Below, piece after piece: positions 1 to 5,770 of a stretch of DNA of 9,737 nucleotides (positions within the stretch are counted from its first letter, which is position 1; each line of letters starts with the position of its first letter). Under the pieces are notes generated by a model, which saw only the letters and a program-made list of their open reading frames with translations, was not told where the DNA came from and made no database searches. The position numbers and the translations under genes are program-made. This DNA comes from an uncultured Desulfarculaceae bacterium. GTDB lineage: Bacteria > Desulfobacterota > Desulfarculia > Desulfarculales > Desulfarculaceae. The DNA is taken from the NCBI GenBank assembly GCA_937908275.1, contig CALERA010000019.1:1-9737 (forward strand). Reading direction: 5' to 3'.

Positions 1-91
1 CGTGCCAGTCGCCCAGGGGCACCCGGTCCGGCTCCTCGCAGTGCAGGGCCTTGAGGTAGCGTTCAAAATCTGGTTTGGGGGTGATGGACAT
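1..91 (-). CDS. URO-D family corrinoid-type methyltransferase, N-terminus only (runs off the left edge)
   Basis: Only the first 30 codons are present, starting at the ATG whose complement lies at 89-91. The residues read MSITPKPDFERYLKALHCEE, followed by PDRVPLGDWH. The pattern of a short helix ending in K/R-A-L, then E-x-PDRVP-x-G, is the characteristic opening of uroporphyrinogen-decarboxylase fold proteins, including the methyltransferases of anaerobic demethylation systems. A purine-rich AGGGAG (103-108, read on the minus strand) sits 11 nt upstream of the start. The gene has its own candidate sigma54 promoter at 276-291 and an enhancer-like palindrome at 361-382. Both match those in front of the methyltransferase operon at 4221, so it is probably co-regulated with it. 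True heme-synthesis HemE is possible but unlikely in this context. The catalytic part is outside the window, so the substrate cannot be judged. Confidence 0.72.
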   Translation of the reverse strand, partial: MSITPKPDFERYLKALHCEEPDRVPLGDWH

Positions 92-275
92 GGTTGGCTT
101 TGCTCCCTTTGCTCAAGTGGCCATGCGACCGCCGTCAAGCCGGGACGGGATGGACCGGTCCCCTGACCGGAGTTTCCGGCTTCTGGCGCGGGGTCCGAAC
201 CGTATGGCTGTGCGCCTGCGGACCGGAGCCGTGAACCTGAACCAAAGTCGACGAGGGTTTCGTGGCTGCAATGTG

Positions 276-291
276 AGCAAGGAGCATGCCG
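276..291 (-). promoter_or_regulatory. Candidate sigma54 (-24/-12) promoter for the URO-D gene
   Basis: Read on the minus strand the site is CGGCATGCTCCTTGCT. Against the sigma54 consensus TGGCAC-N5-TTGCW it keeps the -24 GG, the -12 GC with the exact 10-nt gap between them, and a perfect TTGCT box. It differs only at the first and sixth positions of the -24 box. It is 12 of 16 identical to the promoter at 4118-4133. A start of transcription about 12 nt beyond the -12 box would give a leader of roughly 170 nt. Confidence 0.6.
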
Positions 292-360
292 GCCGGTGCT
301 TGGCCCAGAAAGATATGCCTGCTGGTGGGTTACAAATATGGAACGCCGGCGGGGCGCGGC

Positions 361-382
361 CGGTGCACTCCCTGGTGCACCG
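361..382. promoter_or_regulatory. Enhancer-like palindrome (candidate regulator binding site) upstream of the URO-D gene
   Basis: Perfect 8-bp arms, CGGTGCAC and GTGCACCG, are separated by 6 nt. The 16-bp core at 364-379 is TGCACTCCCTGGTGCA, close to the NtrC-type site TGCACCA-N3-TGGTGCA but with a spacer one base shorter. Its centre is 94 bp upstream of the -12 GC of the sigma54 promoter at 276-291. The same element with the same geometry occurs at 4026-4047. It lies just past the 3' end of the response regulator gene and is non-coding. Confidence 0.55.
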
Positions 383-424
383 TTAGGGGCAGTTGTCCGT
401 TTTCGGGCGTCGCCCCGGAAGGGG

Positions 425-1906
425 CTAGAGACCCATCTTTTGCAGCCGCCCTTGCAGGGCGCGGCGGGACAGGCCCAGGTATTGCGCGGTGCGGGTCTGG
501 TTGCCCTGGTGCATCTCCAGGGCGGCGCGGATGATGCGCTGGTTCAGGCGCTCCAAATCCAGGCCCTCGGGGGGCAGCTCGGCGGCCGGGTCCAGCCCGG
601 ACGCGGCCCCGGCCGTTGGGCGGGGGGCGGAGGCGGCGACCGGCGCGGGCATGGCGTGGACGTCCTCCAGGCGGGTCAGGTCCTCGGCCTGGACCCGGTC
701 CCAGGGGCCCAACAGGGCCAGGCGTTCCATCAGGTTCTTGACCTGACGGACGTTTCCCGGCCAGGGGTGCCGGGTCAGGGCCTCCTCGGCGCTGGTGGCG
801 AAGCGGCCGAACTCCCGGCCCTGGCGGGCCGCGGCCCGCTGCACGAAGTGCCGGGCCAGGGGCACGATCTCCTCCGGACGCTCGCGCAGGGGCGGGATGC
901 GCACCACCCCGATGCTGATGCGGTAGTAGAGGTCGGCCCGGAAACGGCCCTCCTCCACCTCGCGGGCCAGGTTCTTGTTGGTGGCGCAGATGACCCGCAG
1001 GTCCACCGGCACCTCCTTGATCCCGCCCAGGGGATAGAACTTGCGCTCCTCCAGCACCCGCAGGAGCTTTATCTGCAATTCCAGGGGCATCTCGCCGATC
1101 TCGTCCAGGAAGATCGCCCCGCCGTGGGCCGCCTCCAGCTTGCCCTTCTGCCCGGCGCTGCTGGCCCCGGTGTAGGCCCCGGGGCGGTGGCCGAAGAACT
1201 CGCCCTCGAAGAGCTGGGGCGAGATGGCCCCGCAGTTGACCGCCACGAAGGGCTTCAGGGGGTCCTCGGCCTGGTAGTAGTGCACGAAGCGGGCGATCAG
1301 CTCCTTGCCGGTGCCGCTCTCGCCCTCGATCAACAGGCTCAGGGAGCGGTCCCGACTGTACTTCTTGGCCAGGTCCAGCACCGCCCGGGTGTGGTCGGAG
1401 AAGACGCACATCTGGCCCAGGCCGACCTCCTGGAGATAGGCCTGGCGCAGGCGCTCGGCCTCGCTGCGCAGGGCCTGGGTGCTCTCGGCCACCCGGTGGT
1501 TGAACTCCTGCTTGAGCTGGCTGTAGTTGTTGCGCAGGGTCTTGTATTCCTGGATGCGGTCCAGGCCCAGGGCCAGCTCGCGCACGTCGATGGGCTTTTG
1601 CAGGTAGTCGAAAGCGCCTAGTTTCAGGGCCTTGACCGCGTTGTCCATGTCGCCGTGGCCGGTGACCAGGATCACCTCCACCGCCCCGCCCTCGCTCTGG
1701 CGCAGGCGCTGCAACAGCTCCAGGCCGTCCATGCCCGGCATGCGGATGTCGCTGACCACCACGTCGAAGGCCTGGCCCTGGAAATGGCCCAGGGCCTGTT
1801 CGGCGTCGGCGGCGGCCACGATGCGGTGCCCCAGCTTGGTCAGGAAGTGCGACAGGCTCTGGCGCACGTCCTGCTCGTCGTCCACCAACAGGATGTTCAG
1901 ACCCAT
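425..1906 (-). CDS. Sigma54-dependent NtrC-family response regulator (REC-AAA+-Fis HTH)
   Basis: This 493-residue protein has the complete three-domain layout of a phosphorylation-controlled enhancer-binding protein. Residues 1-120 form the receiver, with acidic D9/D10, phospho-acceptor D53 (SDIRMPGMDG), T82 and K104. A charged linker, probably coiled coil, covers about 116-160. The AAA+ domain (about 165-395) shows Walker A GESGTGKE (195-202), Walker B IFLDEI (265-270), arginine-finger region FRADLYYR (322-329), and the sigma54-contact loop as GAYTGA (243-248) instead of the usual GAFTGA. After an Ala/Pro-rich linker (about 418-445) a Fis-type helix-turn-helix covers about 467-490 (NQTRTAQYLGLSRRALQGRL). 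It should hydrolyse ATP to open sigma54 promoters when phosphorylated by the kinase encoded immediately upstream. Translation is probably coupled: the kinase stop and this ATG overlap as TGATG, with GAGGGG at 1910-1915 as ribosome binding site. Likely targets are the two flanking sigma54 promoters. Confidence 0.95.
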   Translation of the reverse strand: MGLNILLVDDEQDVRQSLSHFLTKLGHRIVAAADAEQALGHFQGQAFDVVVSDIRMPGMDGLELLQRLRQSEGGAVEVILVTGHGDMDNAVKALKLGAFDYLQKPIDVRELALGLDRIQEYKTLRNNYSQLKQEFNHRVAESTQALRSEAERLRQAYLQEVGLGQMCVFSDHTRAVLDLAKKYSRDRSLSLLIEGESGTGKELIARFVHYYQAEDPLKPFVAVNCGAISPQLFEGEFFGHRPGAYTGASSAGQKGKLEAAHGGAIFLDEIGEMPLELQIKLLRVLEERKFYPLGGIKEVPVDLRVICATNKNLAREVEEGRFRADLYYRISIGVVRIPPLRERPEEIVPLARHFVQRAAARQGREFGRFATSAEEALTRHPWPGNVRQVKNLMERLALLGPWDRVQAEDLTRLEDVHAMPAPVAASAPRPTAGAASGLDPAAELPPEGLDLERLNQRIIRAALEMHQGNQTRTAQYLGLSRRALQGRLQKMGL

Positions 1907-3924
1907 CAGCCCCTCACCGGCAGGCTCACCGTGAAGGTGGCCCCGCCCTGCGGGTTGTTGCAGAAGGAGATGTCTCCCTGGAACTCGGTGACGATGGACT
2001 TGCTGATGCTAAGCCCCAGCCCGGTGCCCTGGCCCACCTGCTTGGTGGTGACAAAGGGATCGAAGATCTTGCCCACCACCTCGGCCGGCACCCCGGTGGC
2101 GTTGTCGCCCACCTCCAGGAAGACCCGCTCCGGCCCCTGGCGGCCGGTGCGCACCCAGAGGCTTTTGAGGGCCCGGGTGGACTCCTGGTGGGCCTGGCGG
2201 GCGTTGACCACCAGGTTCATGATCACCTGCTCCAAACGGTGCAGGTTGGCGCTGACCGGCGGCAGGTTGGGGTCCAGCTCGCGGGCCACCTGCACCCCCC
2301 GGGCCTCCAACTGGCGGCCGATCATGGAGAAGACGTTGTCCACCGCCTGGTTGAGGTCCACCTCCTGGGTGTGGGCCCCCTTGTCGTCCCGGGCGAAGTC
2401 GCGGATGTTCTGGATCACCTGGCTCATGCGCCGCACCTGGCGGCTGATCATCTCCAGGCCCTCGTCCAGCTCGGCCTTGTCCAGTTGCCAGTCCTGCTCC
2501 ATGCCAAACAGCAGGCCCTCGGCCACCACCCGGATGGCGCTCAGGGGCTGGTTCAGCTCGTGGGCGATGCCGGCGGCCATGATGCCCAGGGAGGTCAGGC
2601 GGTCCTCGTGATAGAGCTTCAGCTCGTTGAGCCGCGCCTTCTCGGCCAGGTCCTTTTTCAGGGTGATGTCGTCGAAGATGAAGTGGATGGTGGCCTGGTC
2701 CTCGAAGTCCAGCACCCCGGCGAACCCCCGGTAGTGATGGATGCTCTTGCCCTGGTGCCCCCGGAACTCGAACTGGGCCGGCTGGTAGGGGTCGCGGAAC
2801 AGGTCCTCGAAGCATTGCAGCACCCGTTGGCGGTCCTCGGGGTGGATCAGATCGCCCAGGCGGTGGAAGTGGGGGTCGCCCTCGCTCTCGCCCATCAGCT
2901 CGTAGACGAAACGGTTGCGGTGCAGGATGCGCTGGGCGTTGAAGACCACGATCCCCACCCCGGCGAAGTCGGTGACCGTGCGGTAGAGGGTCTCCGAGCG
3001 CCGCAGCTCCTTTTCCACCACCTTCTCGCCGGTGATGTCGCGGATGAACTCCAGCACCCCGCGCAGACGGCGGTTGAGGTCGTAGAGCTTCACGGCCTTG
3101 TAGCTGAAATAGATCGGTCCTCCCGGCAGGTTGGGGCAATAGGACATGCCGGTGACCTTGTCGCCCACCCGGCTGAACTCCGGATAGACCGCCTCCCAGG
3201 CCGCGTCGGGATACATCAGCAGGTCGCAGACCATGGGCCGGCGGTTGTCGTAAAAAGGCACCGCGTGGGTGTAGTCGCCCTGGCCCACCAGGCGCTCCGC
3301 GCCCCAGCCGGTGCGCTCGGCCATGGCCGGGTTCCAGACGGTGATCACGCCCTTGGTGTCTTCGATCAGGGTGGGGATGGGGATGGCCTCCAGCACGTCG
3401 TCCAGGCGCTTGGCCAGGTCCCGCCGGCTGATCCAGAGATTGAGCAGCTCCACGAAGGAGGTCAGGAAGCTCTGGTCCAGGCTCCCGGGCCGGTGGGGAC
3501 GCCCCCAGGAAAGGGCCAGGAAACCGAACAGATGGCTGTCCAGTTCCAGGGGAGCCAGGCGCAGGGCGGGTTGGGGGTCGGCCGGGGGCAGGTCCACCAT
3601 CTCCAGGGCCGCCAACCGCCGCCAGGTCTCCGGCTCCAGGTCGTCCACCCCCAGGGGCGGAGCCGCCAGGGGGGCCGCCCAGGCCCGGCACCAGCGCGCG
3701 GTCTGGACCAGGGTCATGCGGTTGGGGGCCTCGTAATGTTTGTGATAGAGGCGCGCCTCCTGGCAGCCCAGGCCCGCGCCCAGCAGGCCCAGGACCTGGG
3801 CCATATTGCAGCGCCCGCCCTGCTGTTGGTTGAGCAGGCGGGCCGCCCGGCCCAGGGCCTCCAGGCGCTCCCGCGCCTGGCGCGCCGGCGAAACCCGTTT
3901 CACATTTAGCGATTTATGTGTCAT
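1906..3924 (-). CDS. Soluble PAS-PAS sensor histidine kinase, partner of the downstream sigma54 regulator
   Basis: The protein has 672 residues and no membrane segment or signal peptide, so it should sense a cytoplasmic cue. A GAF-like N-terminal region covers about 20-165. The first PAS domain (about 172-300) has the PFYDNRRPMVCDLL signature common in kinases of anaerobic delta-type bacteria. The second PAS covers about 310-425. The dimerisation/phospho-acceptor domain has H455 in GIAHELNQPLSAIR. The ATP-binding domain carries the N box around N570/N574 (NLVVNARQA), a G1 box DNATGV (607-612) and a G2 box GQGTGLGLSI (631-640). This is an NtrB/AtoS-like architecture. It is first in an operon with the response regulator, which starts inside its stop codon. 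An AGGG/GTGG ribosome binding site precedes the ATG, and a sigma70-like promoter lies just upstream. The bound ligand cannot be read from the sequence. Given the neighbours, a methylated substrate, product or cofactor state is plausible. Confidence 0.94.
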   Translation of the reverse strand: MTHKSLNVKRVSPARQARERLEALGRAARLLNQQQGGRCNMAQVLGLLGAGLGCQEARLYHKHYEAPNRMTLVQTARWCRAWAAPLAAPPLGVDDLEPETWRRLAALEMVDLPPADPQPALRLAPLELDSHLFGFLALSWGRPHRPGSLDQSFLTSFVELLNLWISRRDLAKRLDDVLEAIPIPTLIEDTKGVITVWNPAMAERTGWGAERLVGQGDYTHAVPFYDNRRPMVCDLLMYPDAAWEAVYPEFSRVGDKVTGMSYCPNLPGGPIYFSYKAVKLYDLNRRLRGVLEFIRDITGEKVVEKELRRSETLYRTVTDFAGVGIVVFNAQRILHRNRFVYELMGESEGDPHFHRLGDLIHPEDRQRVLQCFEDLFRDPYQPAQFEFRGHQGKSIHHYRGFAGVLDFEDQATIHFIFDDITLKKDLAEKARLNELKLYHEDRLTSLGIMAAGIAHELNQPLSAIRVVAEGLLFGMEQDWQLDKAELDEGLEMISRQVRRMSQVIQNIRDFARDDKGAHTQEVDLNQAVDNVFSMIGRQLEARGVQVARELDPNLPPVSANLHRLEQVIMNLVVNARQAHQESTRALKSLWVRTGRQGPERVFLEVGDNATGVPAEVVGKIFDPFVTTKQVGQGTGLGLSISKSIVTEFQGDISFCNNPQGGATFTVSLPVRG

Positions 3925-3954
3925 TCCACCCTGGTGTCCGCTAATTGGAACTCA

Positions 3955-3984
3955 ATTCTATCCTGCGCGCCGCTTCCGCGCCAA
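3955..3984 (-). promoter_or_regulatory. Candidate sigma70 promoter for the kinase/regulator operon
   Basis: On the minus strand a -35 TTGGCG (3979-3984) and a -10 TAGAAT (3955-3960, five of six to TATAAT) are 18 nt apart. Transcription would begin near 3948, leaving a leader of about 24 nt before the kinase ATG at 3924. A housekeeping promoter would suit a sensor pair that must be present before induction. Confidence 0.45.
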
Positions 3985-4025
3985 GTGGCCCGGACTCCGT
4001 CCCGGCCCGGGCCGGCTGCCCGAAA

Positions 4026-4047
4026 CGGTGCACCATCTGGTGCAGCA
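4026..4047. promoter_or_regulatory. Enhancer-like palindrome upstream of the methyltransferase operon
   Basis: The core at 4029-4044 is TGCACCATCTGGTGCA, a 7-bp inverted repeat (TGCACCA/TGGTGCA) with a 2-nt spacer. Read in the direction of its promoter, it shares AACGGTGCACCA and a GTGCA 4 nt further on with the site at 361-382, and CCC lies a few bases upstream in both. It also overlaps a second palindrome, TGGTGC-A-GCACCA (4038-4050). Its centre is 95 bp upstream of the -12 GC of the sigma54 promoter at 4118-4133, a normal distance for an activator of this class. Confidence 0.58.
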
Positions 4048-4078
4048 CCACGGGACGGCCCAGCGCCCTTTGGGCTAA

Positions 4079-4086
4079 TGCACCGT
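4079..4086 (-). promoter_or_regulatory. Possible extra half-site for the same regulator
   Basis: TGCACCGT here is the inverted copy of the ACGGTGCA that begins both larger palindromes. It is followed by AA, while the copy at 376-383 is followed by TA. It sits between the enhancer-like site and the sigma54 promoter and has no recognisable second arm at the expected spacing. It could be a weak secondary site or chance. Confidence 0.3.
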
Positions 4087-4117
4087 AATGCCTGGCTATC
4101 TTTATACTGTCACACAT

Positions 4118-4133
4118 CGGTACATTCCTTGCT
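4118..4133 (+). promoter_or_regulatory. Candidate sigma54 (-24/-12) promoter for the methyltransferase operon
   Basis: CGGTACATTCCTTGCT fits TGGCAC-N5-TTGCW with GG at 4119-4120, GC at 4131-4132 and exactly 10 nt between them. The -12 box TTGCT is perfect; the -24 box differs at two positions. Transcription would start around 4144, giving a leader of about 77 nt before the ATG at 4221. Confidence 0.62.
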
Positions 4134-4210
4134 CCAGAATGGGGGCAAAAACCAGGCCGGCGGCCGATGGCCCGCGGGGGACGCGGTTCGCCAGATTGTG
4201 CCCAGCCCAT

Positions 4211-4216
4211 GGGGGA
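4211..4216 (+). promoter_or_regulatory. Ribosome binding site that decides the start of the MtgA-like gene
   Basis: GGGGGA lies 4 nt before the ATG at 4221. Upstream in-frame ATGs at 4167 and 4209 have no comparable site, and the one at 4209 directly abuts this purine run. Starting at 4221 also brings the catalytic residues to the positions known in the family. Confidence 0.6.
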
Positions 4217-4220
4217 AACC

Positions 4221-5018
4221 ATGATCATCATCGCTGAACGCATCAATTCTTCACGCAAAAGCATCGCCCAGGCCATCGAGGCCCAGGACCGCGAGTTCAT
4301 CCAGAAGGAGGCCCGCAACCAGGCCGAGGCCGGGGCCACCTACATCGACGTCAACGCCGGCAGCTTCGTGGGCCTGGAGATCGGCTACCTGAAGTGGCTG
4401 GTGGAGGTGGTCCAGGAGGTGGTGGACCTGCCCCTGTGCCTGGACTCCCCGGACCCCCAGGCCATCAAGGAGGCCCTGCCGCTCTGCCGCCAGAAGCCCC
4501 TGATCAACTCCATCACCCTGGAGCAGGACCGCCTGGAGGGTCTCTTGCCCCTGGTGGTGGAGCACGGCCTGCCGGTGATCGCCCTCTGCCAGAGCGAGGC
4601 CATGACCGCCGACACCCGCGAGGACAAGGTGGAGCTGGCCTCCCAGCTGGTGGCCAAGGCCGACGCCGCCGGCCTGCCCCGGGAGAACCTGTTCATCGAC
4701 CCCCTGGTCTACCCGGTGAGCACCGACAGCAACTCGGCCCTGGCCTCCATCCAGGCCATCGGCGACATCATGACCCGCTTCCCCGGGGTCCACACCACCT
4801 GCGGCCTGACCAACGTCTCCTACGGCATGCCCCAGCGCAAGCTGATCAACCGCGCCTTCCTGGCCGCGGCCCTGGTGCATGGCCTGGACTCGGCCATCAT
4901 CGACCCCACCGACATCCAGCTCTATTCGCTCCTGAAGGCCACCCTGCTGGTGTTGGGTCGGGACGATTTCGGCATGGAGTACATCGGGGCCTTCCGGGCC
5001 GGCCGGCTGACGGCCTAG
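4221..5018 (+). CDS. AcsE/MtgA-like methyltetrahydrofolate:corrinoid methyltransferase (MT2)
   Basis: This 265-residue protein has a pterin-binding (DHPS-like) TIM barrel and belongs with AcsE (MeTr) and MtgA. It should move a methyl group between methyl-cob(III)alamin on a corrinoid protein and tetrahydrofolate. The N-terminus MIIIAERINSSRKSIA matches the family's IIGERIN opening. GATYIDVNAG (38-47), LCLDSPD (72-78), LINSIT (94-99), LFIDPLVYP (157-165) and GLTNVSYGMP (195-204) follow in order. With the start at 4221 the pterin/corrinoid-site residues fall at D75, N96, D160 and N198, almost exactly the numbering remembered for Moorella MeTr (D75, N96, D160, N199). The length also equals that of a free-standing AcsE. 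An 18-residue longer form from 4167 is possible but less likely. It is first in an operon, 16 nt ahead of a DUF1638 gene, and is preceded by a sigma54 promoter. In this context it probably works in the catabolic direction, delivering methyl groups to tetrahydrofolate. Confidence 0.9.
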   Translation: MIIIAERINSSRKSIAQAIEAQDREFIQKEARNQAEAGATYIDVNAGSFVGLEIGYLKWLVEVVQEVVDLPLCLDSPDPQAIKEALPLCRQKPLINSITLEQDRLEGLLPLVVEHGLPVIALCQSEAMTADTREDKVELASQLVAKADAAGLPRENLFIDPLVYPVSTDSNSALASIQAIGDIMTRFPGVHTTCGLTNVSYGMPQRKLINRAFLAAALVHGLDSAIIDPTDIQLYSLLKATLLVLGRDDFGMEYIGAFRAGRLTA

Positions 5019-5034
5019 GCGGGGTCAGCAGGGG

Positions 5035-5718
5035 GTGTTCGATCGCGCCGCGGCCAAGGGCCCCATCCGGGTCATCGCCTGCGAGGTCCTGCGGGCCGAG
5101 CTGACCCTGGCCGGTCAGGGCCTGGACCTGGAGACGGTGTTCCTGGAGCAGGGCCTGCACCACCATCCCCGGCGGATGGCCCGCCTGGTGCAACGGGCGG
5201 TGGACCGGGCCCCGGCCGGGGAAGGCCCCCTGCGCCTGGCCTTTGGCCTGTGCAGCAACGGCATGGCCGCGGTGCGGGCGCGGGACCGGGGCATCGTGGC
5301 TCCCCGCTGCCACGACTGCGTCTCCCTGCTGCTGGGTTCGCGCGCGGAATACCAGCGGCGCTTCGCCGCCCGGCCGGGGACCATCTATCTGTCCTTCGGC
5401 TGGCTCAAGGCGGGCCAGGACCCGCTGTCCAAGCTGGAGAACCAGTACCTGCCCCGCCTGGGATCGGACAACGCGGAGTGGGCCCTGCGCCAGGAGCTGA
5501 AGAACTACACCCACCTGACCCTGATCGACACCGGGGCGGGGGACCTGGCGGTGCTGCGCCGGCGGGCCCAGGAGAACTGCCGCTTCTTCGGGCTGGAGTA
5601 CCAGGAGGCGCCCGGCGACCTGGGCTACCTGCGCCGGCTGCTCCTGGGCGGCGACGACGGCCCGGAGTTCCTGCGCCTGGCCCCCGGCCAGGAGATCGAC
5701 CAGAACCAGTATTTTTAG
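5035..5718 (+). CDS. DUF1638 protein, copy 1
   Basis: This 227-residue protein starts at a GTG directly behind an AGGGG stretch. It is recognised as a DUF1638 family member, a family repeatedly found beside corrinoid methyltransferase genes in methanogens and anaerobic bacteria and, as far as I know, without an assigned reaction. Visible landmarks are RVIACEVLRAEL (C16), LAFGLCSNGMAAVRA (C73), PRCHDCVSLLLGS (C92, H93, D94, C95), DPLSKLENQY, an EW/RQELKNYTHLTLIDTG segment (148-167) and a C-terminal LRLAPGQEI. C16, C73 and the H-D-C triad are all shared with the second copy at 7892-8584, so they are candidates for a metal or catalytic site. There is no signal peptide or membrane segment. It lies between the MT2 gene (16 nt) and the MT1-corrinoid fusion (52 nt), so it is almost certainly part of the same transcript and pathway. 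It might assist substrate handling, corrinoid reactivation or assembly, but nothing in the sequence decides between these. Confidence 0.88.
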   Translation: MFDRAAAKGPIRVIACEVLRAELTLAGQGLDLETVFLEQGLHHHPRRMARLVQRAVDRAPAGEGPLRLAFGLCSNGMAAVRARDRGIVAPRCHDCVSLLLGSRAEYQRRFAARPGTIYLSFGWLKAGQDPLSKLENQYLPRLGSDNAEWALRQELKNYTHLTLIDTGAGDLAVLRRRAQENCRFFGLEYQEAPGDLGYLRRLLLGGDDGPEFLRLAPGQEIDQNQYF

Positions 5719-5770
5719 CCGCGGCCCCGCCGCCCGACGCGGTCCCGGCCGGCAAAGGAGAAAGGGAAGC

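Larger units (their letters stand above)
92..424. other. Non-coding leader and regulatory region between the URO-D gene and the response regulator
   Basis: No convincing gene lies here. It holds the sigma54 promoter and enhancer-like palindrome described separately, plus a leader of about 170 nt for the URO-D gene. On the minus strand the leader contains two overlapping small hairpins at about 155-179: CCGGA-AAC-TCCGG, and CCGGTC-AGGG-GACCGG, which share one CCGG. No cobalamin riboswitch core could be assembled around them. The response regulator ends at 425 without a convincing terminator. Confidence 0.6.

Noticed and set aside
130..180. Cobalamin riboswitch in the URO-D leader
   Set aside because: Only a loose B12-box-like stretch is present; the other conserved core segments could not be found. 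Kept only as a low-interest finding on leader structure.
404..418. Terminator after the response regulator gene
   Set aside because: The stem is only about 4-5 bp and is followed by GAAAAC rather than a T-run.
296..1621. Long open frames on the plus strand opposite the two-component genes (also 1655-2611 and 2188-3909)
   Set aside because: They are antisense shadows of GC-rich coding sequence. Their low-complexity Gly/Ala/Leu/Gln/Val/His composition resembles no protein family, and the minus strand carries complete domain signatures.
2088..2105. DNATGV in place of DNGxGI in the kinase ATP-binding domain as a sign of inactivity
   Set aside because: Alanine at this position is common in active kinases (DNAGGI type), and the H, N and G2 boxes are intact.
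2236..2243. ACGGTGCA inside the kinase gene as a further regulator site
   Set aside because: It lies in conserved kinase coding sequence with no second arm, and an 8-mer match is expected by chance occasionally.
4103..4108. Sigma70 -10 box TATACT ahead of the methyltransferase operon
   Set aside because: No acceptable -35 at 16-18 nt, and the sigma54 element just downstream with its upstream palindrome is the stronger explanation.
4167..4220. Longer N-terminus (18 extra codons) for the MtgA-like protein
   Set aside because: No ribosome binding site at 4167, the extra residues do not resemble the family, and the start at 4221 puts the catalytic residues at the standard numbering.
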